Below are positions 34,894 through 43,656 of a stretch of DNA of 56,878 bases, piece by piece (the first letter of the stretch is position 1; each line of letters opens with the position of its first letter). The notes under the pieces were generated by a model. It did no database searches, was not told where the DNA came from, and was given only the letters and a program-made list of their open reading frames with translations. The position numbers and the translations under genes are program-made. The stretch spans positions 39,592 to 96,469 of the forward strand of contig JAMDDV010000012.1 of NCBI GenBank assembly GCA_023488455.1, read 5' to 3'. This DNA is from Actinomycetota bacterium. GTDB taxonomy: Bacteria; Actinomycetota; Humimicrobiia; Hakubellales; JAMDDV01.

Positions 34894-35787
34894 CTACAGG
34901 CTCTGTTGATGAAACTTGGTGATTTTCAGGTTAATCCAGGTTAATAATCCTGTAAGTAATAACAAAATCAAGCTCATTGCAGCGCCTTTCCCTGGCTTGT
35001 TAAAGAAAAAAGTATTCTTATAGATATACCAGGCAATGGTTGTACTGGCATCAGCAGGACCTCCCCTGGTTAATACATAAACCGAATCAAACAATTGAAG
35101 TGCCCATATAGTTGCCATCACCAATGCAAAGGTGAGAACTGGTTTTATTGAGGGTAACGTGACATGAAAAAAGGTTTGTACCGCATTTGCTCCATCAATA
35201 TAACTGGCTTCATAAAGATCTCTCGAAACGCCCTGCAGCCCAGCAAGAAATGTCACTACATAAAAGGGCATTCCTCTCCATAATTCCACCATCGCAATAA
35301 TTAACAATACAAATTTCGGGTTACCAAACCAGTTAGGGGTTGTGACATGAAAAAAATCAAATATCCTGCTTATGGGACCAAGATCCGGATAAACTAAAAA
35401 TCGCCATATTATAGCAGCAACAACCATCGAACACAGAAGTGGAAAAAATAAAGATGTCCTAAAAAACGCCCGAAATTTTTTTACACTATTTAATGATAAA
35501 GCCATAACCATGGAAGGTAGAAATACCATCGGGATAATCATTAAAAGGTATTTCAAGGTATTAACAATTGCAGTCGGAAAAAGCGGATCCTTGATCAAAT
35601 TTCTATAATTTTCTAAACCGACTGGAGTCTTTGACCCAAACATCGATCCACCTTGAAAGGTCATAACGATCATCCAGACAAAAGGGATGATCATGAAAGT
35701 TATAAAAAAAATCATATCTGGTGCTAACAAAAGATAGGCGACTTTGTTTTTTTTAAAACTTTTAATAACTTTGGAGTTTGAGTTCAT
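34894..35787 (-). CDS. CUT1 sugar ABC transporter permease (MalF-like)
   Basis: This 297-residue membrane protein has six helices and an EAA loop in YEASYIDGANAVQTFFHVTLPSIKP. The N-terminal 20 residues are basic and cytoplasmic. It lies between the binding-protein gene and the MalG-like gene, separated from the former by a strong stem-loop. With its partner it forms the channel for an oligosaccharide or glycoside. Confidence 0.93.
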   Translation of the reverse strand: MNSNSKVIKSFKKNKVAYLLLAPDMIFFITFMIIPFVWMIVMTFQGGSMFGSKTPVGLENYRNLIKDPLFPTAIVNTLKYLLMIIPMVFLPSMVMALSLNSVKKFRAFFRTSLFFPLLCSMVVAAIIWRFLVYPDLGPISRIFDFFHVTTPNWFGNPKFVLLIIAMVELWRGMPFYVVTFLAGLQGVSRDLYEASYIDGANAVQTFFHVTLPSIKPVLTFALVMATIWALQLFDSVYVLTRGGPADASTTIAWYIYKNTFFFNKPGKGAAMSLILLLLTGLLTWINLKITKFHQQSL

Positions 35788-35802
35788 GGTTCATATTTTT
35801 AT

Positions 35803-35828
35803 AAGGCTCCCCTTAAAAGGGGAGCCTT
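35803..35828 (-). terminator. Intra-operon stem-loop after binding-protein gene
   Basis: AAGGCTCCCC (35803-35812) and GGGGAGCCTT (35819-35828) form a perfect 10-bp stem with a six-base loop, followed on the minus strand by ATAAAAAT rather than a clean U-run. It lies between the binding protein and permease genes, so partial termination or 3'-end protection of binding-protein mRNA is likely. Confidence 0.7.
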
Positions 35829-35869
35829 TCAGCTTATTTTACATTAATATTTAATGAAACTAAAGCTAG

Positions 35870-37210
35870 CTACTCACCAAGTGCTGCTTCCCCTCTTTCC
35901 ACTGCTTGCTTCCAAGCTTCATCCGGCCCTATTTGACCAGTTTGAAGTGCTTGCATGGCATCCCAAACAGCCGTTTTAACCTCATTAAGTTTTGGATTAA
36001 GTACGTATGGAACTGCATATTTCATTTGTTCTATAAAAACTAACATCAATGGATCGCTGCCATACATCTTTTTAGCAAGATCATTATTAATCGGCACCAT
36101 TGAAAGTTTGGTTATAATCCCTTCTGAATTTGAAGGGTCATAGAGCATTTTAATAAATTCCAATGCCTCTTTTTGGTGTTTGCTGTCTTTAGCTATAGAC
36201 CACCATCCGGTACCAATATAAGCAGCGCGTGGTGTTTTGCTCGTTTCAGGTCCTGCAGGTATCAAAGCTACACCTAGTTTGAAGTCTGGGAACTTCTTTG
36301 CCTCAGTAAGCATTTGCGAGTACCCATGCCACATAGCGAACTTGCCCGAGAAGAATGCATCCAACATGGTTGTTCCGGGGTAAAGTCCTGGTGGGACTGC
36401 CGCTTTTTCTATATTCCACATTTTATCAATATACTCAAAGGCAGCTTTCCCCTCGGGGTTGTCGAACCCAATTCCGGTAAGATCAGAATTAAACAAGGAT
36501 GCTCCAAATTGATTAAGGTAAAACTCTGGTTTACCCTCGGCGGTATCATAAGAAAGTTGTCCATATCCATACTGCATAATTTTTCCACCGCTTGAAAGCG
36601 TCATTTTTTTTGCATATTCTAGAGCCTGATCAAGAGTATCTGGAGCCTTGTCATATCCTGCTGCTTCTAACATATCAATGTTATAGAGTAAGGCTTCATT
36701 GCTACCAATCCATGGAATACCAAGGTGTTTCCCTTCATACAAAGATTCAGTGAGAGCACCTTCGGGTACATTCATCGCCATTGTCTTAATTTCATCTGCT
36801 GAAGCTATGTCTTCCAAAGGTAGTATCTTATCAAGGAAACCGTCAATATAGCCCCCAGCAAATCCATAAAAGACATCTGGTGGATTTCCTGAAGCGAATG
36901 CAGTCCCGTATTTTTCCTGGAAGGTATCCCAAGGTGTTGGTGTGTATTCTATCTTGATATTCGGATTTGCTTCCTCAAATTTCTTTATTACATCGGCAAA
37001 TGCACCAGGATCATCTGCAGTGTGCGGGCCCTTCCATACCCTCAATGTGAATTGTTCAGCTACTGCTTTTTCTTCAGTAGAAGTAGTTTCAGCCTGAGTA
37101 GTTTCCTTAGTTGTCGTCGGAGATACTGCTGGGGCACAGGACGAAATCACAAAAGAAATTGCTGCTATTGACACTATGGTCACAAGAAACAGTTTTGTTT
37201 TTTTTCTCAT
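35870..37210 (-). CDS. CUT1 extracellular sugar-binding lipoprotein (family 1)
   Basis: This 446-residue binding protein has a lipoprotein signal: basic RKKTK, a hydrophobic core, then VISSC with C25 as lipidation site. A Thr/Glu linker follows. The mature part is a MalE-like fold (VIKKFEEANPNIKIEYT, AIPWIGSN-type core, GKFAMWHGY). It captures the sugar for the MalF/MalG pair. The ATG has AAGGAGGAG close by. It is the first gene of a leftward operon of seven genes driven by the promoter at 37300-37328. Confidence 0.93.
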   Translation of the reverse strand: MRKKTKLFLVTIVSIAAISFVISSCAPAVSPTTTKETTQAETTSTEEKAVAEQFTLRVWKGPHTADDPGAFADVIKKFEEANPNIKIEYTPTPWDTFQEKYGTAFASGNPPDVFYGFAGGYIDGFLDKILPLEDIASADEIKTMAMNVPEGALTESLYEGKHLGIPWIGSNEALLYNIDMLEAAGYDKAPDTLDQALEYAKKMTLSSGGKIMQYGYGQLSYDTAEGKPEFYLNQFGASLFNSDLTGIGFDNPEGKAAFEYIDKMWNIEKAAVPPGLYPGTTMLDAFFSGKFAMWHGYSQMLTEAKKFPDFKLGVALIPAGPETSKTPRAAYIGTGWWSIAKDSKHQKEALEFIKMLYDPSNSEGIITKLSMVPINNDLAKKMYGSDPLMLVFIEQMKYAVPYVLNPKLNEVKTAVWDAMQALQTGQIGPDEAWKQAVERGEAALGE

Positions 37211-37270
37211 AAAGTTTTTCTCCTCCTTACTTAGTAAGATATTGTAATCAGCTACTTTATCAAAAAATTC

Positions 37271-37280
37271 ATCACCTCCT
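37271..37280 (-). other. Stand-alone perfect Shine-Dalgarno in the CUT1 leader
   Basis: On the minus strand AGGAGGTGAT, a full match to the 16S 3' end, lies about 60 bases upstream of the binding-protein start, which has its own site. An ATG sits too close to it (two bases) and would give only a six-residue peptide ending at 37252. A palindrome CTTAC-TTA-GTAAG (37226-37238) follows in the leader. Confidence 0.5.
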
Positions 37281-37299
37281 CGTTGAGTTAACGTATGTA

Positions 37300-37328
37300 A
37301 TATTATATATTTATTAAGAGATTGTCAA
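37300..37328 (-). promoter_or_regulatory. Consensus-like promoter of the CUT1 operon
   Basis: On the minus strand a perfect TTGACA (37323-37328) is followed after 17 bases by TAATAT (37300-37305). The predicted leader is about 80 bases long and holds the stand-alone Shine-Dalgarno. Confidence 0.65.
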
Positions 37329-37388
37329 TATATGAATATAGTTAAATTACAAAATATTATTAAATATAATCATATATTACTTTATTAC

Positions 37389-37418
37389 TTGCATTACCAT
37401 AACATTTCGCTATATAAT
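37389..37418 (+). promoter_or_regulatory. Promoter of the M24/E1/DhaLK operon
   Basis: TTGCAT (37389-37394) is followed after 18 bases by a consensus TATAAT (37413-37418), 26 bases before the GTG start. The ribosome site GAGGAGG lies at 37433-37439. Confidence 0.6.
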
Positions 37419-37443
37419 TGAACAAAGCCCAAGAGGAGGAAAA

Positions 37444-38640
37444 GTGGAATTTTTAAAGGGAATCGCGACCGTTGATCTCACAAAAAAGATACCAAAAATA
37501 GAGCATGAAGACAGGCTAAAAAGACTAAGAAAAGCATTAGCAGAAAAAGATATCGATGTTGGTATAGCATATGGTACTCACTGTATGCCGGGAGATGTGC
37601 AATATCTATGTGGTTACGACCCACAAATAGAAAATGTGGCAATGGTGATCTCCCAGGACAATACCTTTGTATTGGGTGGTCCCGAAGGACAGGGATATGC
37701 AGAAGAAATGATGGAGGTAGGAGAGTGGAAAAACCTTAAGGAATTCCAGATACCTCTTGAAGATTATCCAGGTGTAGATTGGCAAAGCCTCAAGGACCTT
37801 ATCAAAGAAGCTTGCCCTATAACAAGAAGAATTTCTATTTTAACCTCCAACGACGTCATTACTCATGGATTTTATCAACAGATATTAGACGCCAAACCCG
37901 ATAAAGCAGAACTTATTGAAACACCGGAAATACTGGCAGAGATGCGTTACATAAAAAGCAAGAATGAGCAAGATTTAATTAAATTAGCGAACATTACTGC
38001 AACTGAATCAATGCGCCTTATGGTTGAAAATATTAAAGAAGGAGTTCGCGAACTTGAGATATCGGCAATAGCTGATTATGTAACGAAGACTATGGGGTGT
38101 TATGCAGGAGGAGTTGAGTTAGATAACATCGTAATGTCAGGCGATAGACTGGACACAATAATTGGACGAGCTACAAATAAGAAGTTTAAAAACGGCGAAA
38201 TGGTAGTCTTAGGTGTAATATCCAGGTACGAGGGGTACTCATCAATATTAGGTCGAACAGTCGTAGTAGGTGGTGCCAATAAAGAACAGTCCGATTTTAT
38301 TGAGCACGGCATCACTGCCTTCAACTTAGCATCCGAGAAATTGGTATATGGCATGCCAGCTAAAGGAATAGAAATTGCTGCTCGAACTTACCTGAACCAG
38401 TTTGGAATGAGCAATTTCTATTCTTGTGGTCATGGTGGAGGAATTACTGAGTGTCTCGAAGGTAAGCCAGCTACTCAATTTACAACATATTTAATACCCA
38501 AAAATATTGTAATGATGATTGATATTGGAGTTTTTAAGACCAAAAAAGGATTTGGTCTTAGACACGAGGATGAGTTTATTGTTACAGACAAAGGCGAGAC
38601 AATAAGAATAACCGATTATCCAATCAGAGTTTATAAATAA
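37444..38640 (+). CDS. M24 (creatinase/prolidase) fold protein with lost metal ligands
   Basis: This 398-residue pita-bread-fold protein has a creatinase-type N-terminal domain. Aligned to PepP-type aminopeptidases, the two metal aspartates are replaced: G257 and I268 around YEGYSSILGRT. The third acidic ligand is D360 in MMIDIGVF. H330 (CGHGGG) and E375 (RHEDEF) remain. A dinuclear metallopeptidase is therefore unlikely. Creatinase itself is a metal-free member of similar length, so a C-N hydrolase is one option. The GTG start is decided by GAGGAGG. It is the first gene of an operon with E1 alpha/beta, DhaL and DhaK. Confidence 0.82.
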   Translation: MEFLKGIATVDLTKKIPKIEHEDRLKRLRKALAEKDIDVGIAYGTHCMPGDVQYLCGYDPQIENVAMVISQDNTFVLGGPEGQGYAEEMMEVGEWKNLKEFQIPLEDYPGVDWQSLKDLIKEACPITRRISILTSNDVITHGFYQQILDAKPDKAELIETPEILAEMRYIKSKNEQDLIKLANITATESMRLMVENIKEGVRELEISAIADYVTKTMGCYAGGVELDNIVMSGDRLDTIIGRATNKKFKNGEMVVLGVISRYEGYSSILGRTVVVGGANKEQSDFIEHGITAFNLASEKLVYGMPAKGIEIAARTYLNQFGMSNFYSCGHGGGITECLEGKPATQFTTYLIPKNIVMMIDIGVFKTKKGFGLRHEDEFIVTDKGETIRITDYPIRVYK

Positions 38641-38670
38641 CAACATTTTTAATAGACATGGAGAGTGATA

Positions 38671-39639
38671 ATGGACAAAAATCTGTATTTAAAAATGCTA
38701 GAAACAATGCAGACAATTCGATACTTTGAAGAGAAAGTATTAGAACTGTACAGAAAAGGCTTTGTTCCTGGATGGCTCCACAGTTATTTAGGGGAGGAAG
38801 CTGTTGCTACTGGTGCATGTCTCAACTTGGAAAAAGATGATTACATCACCTCAACACATAGAGGTCATGGCCATTGCATAGCAAAGGGCGCAGACCTCAA
38901 AAAAATGATGGCAGAGCTCTTTGCCAAGGAATCAGGGTATTGTAGGGGAAAGGGCGGCAGCATGCATATTTCTGATGCTTCTATTGGTATTCTTGGTGCT
39001 AATGGAATTGTTGGTGGCGGGATTCCTATTGCAACCGGTGCAAGTCTGGCTTGCCAATATTTAAAAACAAAAAAGGTTTGTATTTCATTCTTTGGTGATG
39101 GAGCTTCAAATCAAGGAGGATTTCATGAATCCCTGAATATGGCTTCAACTTGGAAACTTCCCGTTATATATATATGTGAAAACAATCTTTATGCAGAATC
39201 CACAGCCCAACACAGACATCAAAACATAAAGGATATTTCAGTGCGTGCCAAAGCTTACGACATGTATGGACAAAGTGTTGATGGAATGGATGTAATTGAA
39301 GTTTATGAAGCAGTTAAAAAAGCTGTTGATAGAGCTCGTAATGGTGAAGGCCCAACCCTTATTGAAGCCAAGACCTATAGATACAGAGGACACTGGGAAG
39401 GAGACCCAGAACCCTACAGGACAGAACTTGAAAAAAACGAATGGAAGAAAAAAGATCCAATAGATAGACTGTTAACTTTGATAAAAGAAAAAAATTTGGC
39501 AAGTGATACGGAACTCACATCAATTAAAACAAAAATCGAGAAAGAAATTGACGACGCTATTGATTTTGCGAAATCAAGCAAAATGCCGGCCGATACCTCC
39601 GCACTCGAAGATCTCTATTTCAACAGAGTTGTACTTTAG
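38671..39639 (+). CDS. TPP-dependent E1 alpha (copy 2)
   Basis: This 322-residue E1 alpha has GDGASNQGGFHESLNMAS and ICENN forming the TPP site, with THRGHGH and GKGGSMH as in copy 1. It has no N-terminal extension. I choose ATG 38671 with GGAGAG upstream over the GTG at 38665. It pairs with E1 beta (39678-40655). Family naming is acetoin or pyruvate dehydrogenase; position behind an M24 protein and before DhaLK suggests a sugar-derived keto substrate. Confidence 0.92.
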   Translation: MDKNLYLKMLETMQTIRYFEEKVLELYRKGFVPGWLHSYLGEEAVATGACLNLEKDDYITSTHRGHGHCIAKGADLKKMMAELFAKESGYCRGKGGSMHISDASIGILGANGIVGGGIPIATGASLACQYLKTKKVCISFFGDGASNQGGFHESLNMASTWKLPVIYICENNLYAESTAQHRHQNIKDISVRAKAYDMYGQSVDGMDVIEVYEAVKKAVDRARNGEGPTLIEAKTYRYRGHWEGDPEPYRTELEKNEWKKKDPIDRLLTLIKEKNLASDTELTSIKTKIEKEIDDAIDFAKSSKMPADTSALEDLYFNRVVL

Positions 39640-39677
39640 GTTGGCCAATCTTAAATTTTAATTCAAGGAGAGATAGA

Positions 39678-40655
39678 ATGAGAACAATCACTTTTAGGGA
39701 AGCTCTAACTGAAGCATTGCGCGAAGAAATGGATCGCGATAAAGATGTTTTGGTCTTCGGAGAAGATGTTGGAGTTGAAGGTGGTGCCTTCAAGGTTACC
39801 GATAACTTTTTACAAATATATGGTGAAGAGAGATGCAAGGACACACCAATATCCGAGGTTGCAATTGCTGGTGCAGCCATTGGTGCTTCCATGTGCGGAC
39901 TTCGCCCTGTAGCCGAGTTTCAGTTCAATGATTTTCTTGGTGTTGCCGGTGACCAAATTATTAACCAGATGGCCAAGATGCGTTATATGTCGGGTGGACA
40001 ATTAAAACTCCCGCTTGTAGTGAGGTGTCCAATGGGCGGTGGGCTTTCAGCTGCAGCCCAACATTCACAATGCCTAGAGGGTCTGTTCATGGCGGTTCCA
40101 GGGCTAATAATAGTATGTCCATCAACTCCGTATGACGCTAAGGGCTTACTGAAGTCAGCCATCAGAGAAGAAAATCCTGTTTTATTTTTTGAACATGTGA
40201 CCTTATATGATTCAGAAGGTGAAATACCAGAAGATGAATATCTAGTCCCACTTGGTAAATCAGAAATAAAGAGAAAAGGCGAAGACGTGACAGTAGTAGC
40301 TGTCTCAGAAGTGGTTGGAAAAGCACTTAAAGCCTCTGAAATACTGGAAAAGCAATACGAAATTAACATCGAAATTATTGATCCTAGGACCCTGTGCCCA
40401 CTGGATATGGAACCGATTATCGAGTCAGTGAGAAAGACATCAAGATTGGTGGTTGCCCATCCCGAAGGAAAAACTCATGGCTGTGGTTCTGAGATTGTAT
40501 CAAGAGTGGTGGAACAGGCTATGGAATATCTTGACGAAAATCCAATCAGAGTAGCTGCTGAAAACGTTCCTATACCGTTTGCCCCCAACATGGAAAAATT
40601 TGTCCTTGTACAGGTCGAAGACATTGTCGAAGCATGCAAAAAACTTCGGAAATAG
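39678..40655 (+). CDS. TPP-dependent E1 beta (copy 2)
   Basis: This 325-residue E1 beta has VFGEDVGVEGG, SEVAIAGAAIGASMCG, RCPMGGGLSAAAQHSQ and FEHVTLYD. It ends in the AAENVPIPFAPNMEKFVLVQ block also seen in copy 1 (ASENVPMPFAGN). AAGGAGAG precedes the ATG. It forms the alpha2beta2 enzyme with the preceding gene, and its 3' end overlaps the possible dhaL start. Confidence 0.93.
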   Translation: MRTITFREALTEALREEMDRDKDVLVFGEDVGVEGGAFKVTDNFLQIYGEERCKDTPISEVAIAGAAIGASMCGLRPVAEFQFNDFLGVAGDQIINQMAKMRYMSGGQLKLPLVVRCPMGGGLSAAAQHSQCLEGLFMAVPGLIIVCPSTPYDAKGLLKSAIREENPVLFFEHVTLYDSEGEIPEDEYLVPLGKSEIKRKGEDVTVVAVSEVVGKALKASEILEKQYEINIEIIDPRTLCPLDMEPIIESVRKTSRLVVAHPEGKTHGCGSEIVSRVVEQAMEYLDENPIRVAAENVPIPFAPNMEKFVLVQVEDIVEACKKLRK

Positions 40656-41332
40656 CCATTAAATCAGCAATGAAAGAAAAGAAATCCTTAGATTTTCTTG
40701 ATTTCAAAGAAATCTTATTAAACTTGAATTCAGAGATACAGGAAAAGAAGGTTTACCTCTCAGAAGTGGATTCAACAATAGGCGATGGAGACCATGGAAC
40801 GAGCCTGGCTAAAGGTTTTGAAGCGGGCTGGTGCGAAATCGGTAATGTAAATCCACAAGAAATAAGCTCTTTGCTCAGGACTTTCGGTCTTTCTATCATG
40901 AGGGAAACTGGCGGAGTGACTGGACCAATATTTGGCACCATGTTTATCGAAATGAGCAAGCTAACGTCTGGTAAAAAAGAGGTAACTTTCGAAGAATTTG
41001 CATCGATGTTAAGAAAAGGTCTTGACGCGATAAAAGAAAAAGGCGATGTAAAAGTGGGAGATAAAACATTGGTAGATGCACTGGAACCAGCAGTTATTGC
41101 ACTGGAAGATTCATTAAAGATTGGCGACAACATCACTACAGCATTGGAGAAATGTGTAGAAGCTGCAAAAAACGGCGTTGAGTTTACAAAAACCATTCCA
41201 TCAAGCAAGGGGAAATCCAAATATCTTGGAGGAAGGTCAATTGGCTTTCAGGATGCGGGGGCAACATCAATTTACTTAATTTTGGCCAATATCCAAAAAA
41301 CTATCGAAAAGACTTTGTTTGATACAACCTGA
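40634..41332 (+). CDS. dhaL: DhaL-type ADP/ATP-binding kinase subunit
   Basis: This protein (up to 232 residues) is the nucleotide-binding subunit of dihydroxyacetone-type kinases. Mg/ADP-binding aspartates lie in IGDGDHGTS, and VGDKTLVDALEPA and GRSIGFQDAGATS are diagnostic. Two starts are possible: ATG 40634, overlapping E1 beta by 22 bases, or ATG 40670 just after its stop. The second agrees better with family length, but neither has a strong ribosome site, so coupling is likely. DhaK follows. No DhaM (PTS donor) is present. Confidence 0.92.
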   Translation: MQKTSEIAIKSAMKEKKSLDFLDFKEILLNLNSEIQEKKVYLSEVDSTIGDGDHGTSLAKGFEAGWCEIGNVNPQEISSLLRTFGLSIMRETGGVTGPIFGTMFIEMSKLTSGKKEVTFEEFASMLRKGLDAIKEKGDVKVGDKTLVDALEPAVIALEDSLKIGDNITTALEKCVEAAKNGVEFTKTIPSSKGKSKYLGGRSIGFQDAGATSIYLILANIQKTIEKTLFDTT

Positions 41333-41355
41333 AGGAAAATCGAGGTGGGTAATAC

Positions 41356-42369
41356 ATGGAAATGAGAATGAAAAAATTAATAAATAACCCAACGAAAGTT
41401 GTTGATGAACTTTTAGAGGGATTTGCTTTTGCCAATGCTAAAACCATAAAAAGGATAGACAACTATCCGGTTTTTGCCAGAATAGATGCTCCTATCAAGA
41501 ACAAAGTGGGAATAGTAATTGGTGGTGGAGCAGGCCATGAACCCCTATTTCTTGAATACATAGGCAAGGGAATGGCAGATGTTGAAGTACACGGGAGGAT
41601 ATTTGCAGCTCCATCTCCAGATTATATCTTGGAGGCAACCAGAGCTGCCAACGGTGGAGCTGGTGTAATCTTCTTATATAACAACTATGCCGGCGATCGA
41701 CTTAATTTTGACATTGCACAAGATTTAGCCAGGTCTGAAGGCATCAAAGTTGATACTATCCTTATTTATGATGACATCGCCTCAGGGAATAAGGGTAGAG
41801 AAAAAGAACGTAGAGGAACAGCCGCCGACCTGGTTGTAATTAAAATCGCAGGTGCAGTGTCAGAGAGCATGAAACCATTTGAAGAAGTTAAAAGGGTAGT
41901 CGAAAAGGCAAGGGATAATTCCAGATCTATTGGTGTTTCGCTGTCTTCATGTACTCTACCCGAAACTGGTAAACAAACTTTTGACCTGGAATTTGACAAG
42001 ATAGAATTTGGTATGGGCCTACATGGCGAAGCTGGGATTAAAAGGATGGATATGCAAACTGCTGATGAGATCGTGAGCATCATGGTCCCATTATTGATAG
42101 AGGATTTACCTTTCAAAAAAGGCGATGAAATCATTGTTACCATTAACGGTTATGGGGCAACAACCAGGATGGAGTTGTTTATTGTATATAGAAAAGCACA
42201 CGCAATGCTAATGGATTATGGAATAACTGTATTTGCGGCAGAAATCGGTGAATTTTGTACAACTCAAGAAATGGCTGGTTGCTCAATCACCTTCACAAAA
42301 ATAGATGATGAATTGAAAAAGTATTATCAGATGCCGTGCATTTCACCTTTTTATAAAAAGTTGGCTTAA
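41356..42369 (+). CDS. dhaK: DhaK-type dihydroxyacetone/erythrulose kinase substrate subunit
   Basis: This 337-residue subunit binds its keto substrate covalently through H223 in GLHGEAG. H61 in GGGAGHEP and D114 in NYAGDRLNF complete the active site. A GAGGTGGG site precedes the ATG. Substrate may be dihydroxyacetone or a small ketose such as erythrulose, since DhaKL-like pairs of the latter kind are known. Separate DhaL and DhaK usually work with the PTS protein DhaM, which must be elsewhere or be replaced by ATP. It is the last gene of the operon and converges on the ROK gene. Confidence 0.92.
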   Translation: MEMRMKKLINNPTKVVDELLEGFAFANAKTIKRIDNYPVFARIDAPIKNKVGIVIGGGAGHEPLFLEYIGKGMADVEVHGRIFAAPSPDYILEATRAANGGAGVIFLYNNYAGDRLNFDIAQDLARSEGIKVDTILIYDDIASGNKGREKERRGTAADLVVIKIAGAVSESMKPFEEVKRVVEKARDNSRSIGVSLSSCTLPETGKQTFDLEFDKIEFGMGLHGEAGIKRMDMQTADEIVSIMVPLLIEDLPFKKGDEIIVTINGYGATTRMELFIVYRKAHAMLMDYGITVFAAEIGEFCTTQEMAGCSITFTKIDDELKKYYQMPCISPFYKKLA

Positions 42370-42435
42370 TTAGAAACCCAAGACACTGAATTATCATCAT
42401 TTAGAGTAAATAGTCTTCAAGAAAACTGCTAAAGA

Positions 42436-43656
42436 TTAAAACCTGGATTCGACAATCTTATCTTCCACCAAAATACTTCGAATGAAATAATTATTTGCAT
42501 AAAGTATTGCAGCACCTAGTGCAGCATTAAATTCATCAAGGGCAGCCTTTTCAATTCTTACATTATTTGCTATTTGCTGCAACGTGTCTTCCCTTACTGC
42601 TCTTCTGATCGCGTCAAATAAAATTTCGCCACTATTGGAGAGGCCCCCACCTATCACCACCAATCTGGGCCCCAAAATATTTAGCACTATCGCCAATGCC
42701 TTGCCAATATTTATTCCGGCCGTATTTAGGAGTTGATAGGATAGTTTATCCCCTAAATATGCCTCCCTTGCTATATCTTTAGCTGTCATCTCTTTTATTT
42801 CTTTAAGAGAGCTATCAGCTCCTTCAAGTAAAGATTTTTTGGCAATTTCCACAATTGCTCTTCCAGATGCAATTGCCTCCAGACAGCCAACATTGCTGCA
42901 AGTACAACGAGGCCCATTCTTGTCAACAATAATATGGCCAAACTCACCAGAGATCCCTGTCGCTCCACGATACACGTCATTCCTAATGAATAAGCCCATA
43001 CCTATACCGAAACCAAGGGCGATAAAAAGAAAACTCCTGAAGTCCCTTGCTATACCAAACTTTTTTTCTGCTATAGCCGTTGCGCGTTCAGAACTCTCAA
43101 CAAAAACATCAAGATTGAATCTTTTCCCAAAATAATCATAAAAATCAAAATCTCTAAGATTGATATTTGGACAATGAATAATAGCCCTATTATCTACATC
43201 TACATACCCTGAAACACTGACCCCCAGTCCTAATATCTTGTTTTTATCTTTATAACTTTTGAATATCAACTCATTAATATCGTTAGAGATTCTTTCAAGC
43301 AGGTTGTCACCATTTGGGGATATCTTCTCTGATTTTTTTTGTATGATCCTGTTATTGAAATCAGTCAGGATTACACGGTAATTTTCGCCTCCAATATCCA
43401 CGCCAATTATGTTTCCAATTTTGGAGTTTATAGTATATATATTTGGGGGTCTTCCACCTTTTGATTTCTCTCTACCCTCCATTTTAAGATACCTATCTTT
43501 TGACATTAGCTCATTTACAAGATTGATCGTTTCTGGCAATGATATTCCTGTTATTTTTGTGATTTGATTGATTGTGGTTGGACCATTTTCGTGCACAAGG
43601 GATAATATTTTGTTTTTCTTTGCTTTTAATATTCTCTGATTCCGTCTTTTCATCAT
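42436..43656 (-). CDS. ROK-family transcriptional regulator (NagC/XylR-like)
   Basis: This protein has an N-terminal winged helix (ILSLVHENGPTTINQITKITG) joined to a ROK sugar-kinase-like domain. The ATP motif region is GVDIGGENYRVILTDF. The ROK zinc motif reads GEFGHI followed by C-T-C-S-N-V-G-C-L-E. DhaK-adjacent context suggests a sugar effector and repression of nearby operons. I start at ATG 43656 (406 residues) where the helix-turn-helix begins, since the longer frame to 43800 adds an atypical 48 residues. No clear operator was found in the 195-base gap upstream. Confidence 0.88.
   Translation of the reverse strand: MMKRRNQRILKAKKNKILSLVHENGPTTINQITKITGISLPETINLVNELMSKDRYLKMEGREKSKGGRPPNIYTINSKIGNIIGVDIGGENYRVILTDFNNRIIQKKSEKISPNGDNLLERISNDINELIFKSYKDKNKILGLGVSVSGYVDVDNRAIIHCPNINLRDFDFYDYFGKRFNLDVFVESSERATAIAEKKFGIARDFRSFLFIALGFGIGMGLFIRNDVYRGATGISGEFGHIIVDKNGPRCTCSNVGCLEAIASGRAIVEIAKKSLLEGADSSLKEIKEMTAKDIAREAYLGDKLSYQLLNTAGINIGKALAIVLNILGPRLVVIGGGLSNSGEILFDAIRRAVREDTLQQIANNVRIEKAALDEFNAALGAAILYANNYFIRSILVEDKIVESRF

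Noticed and set aside
37252..37272. Six-residue leader peptide (MNFLIK) in the CUT1 leader
   Set aside because: The Shine-Dalgarno is only two bases from its ATG, too close for efficient initiation; I treat the site as stand-alone.
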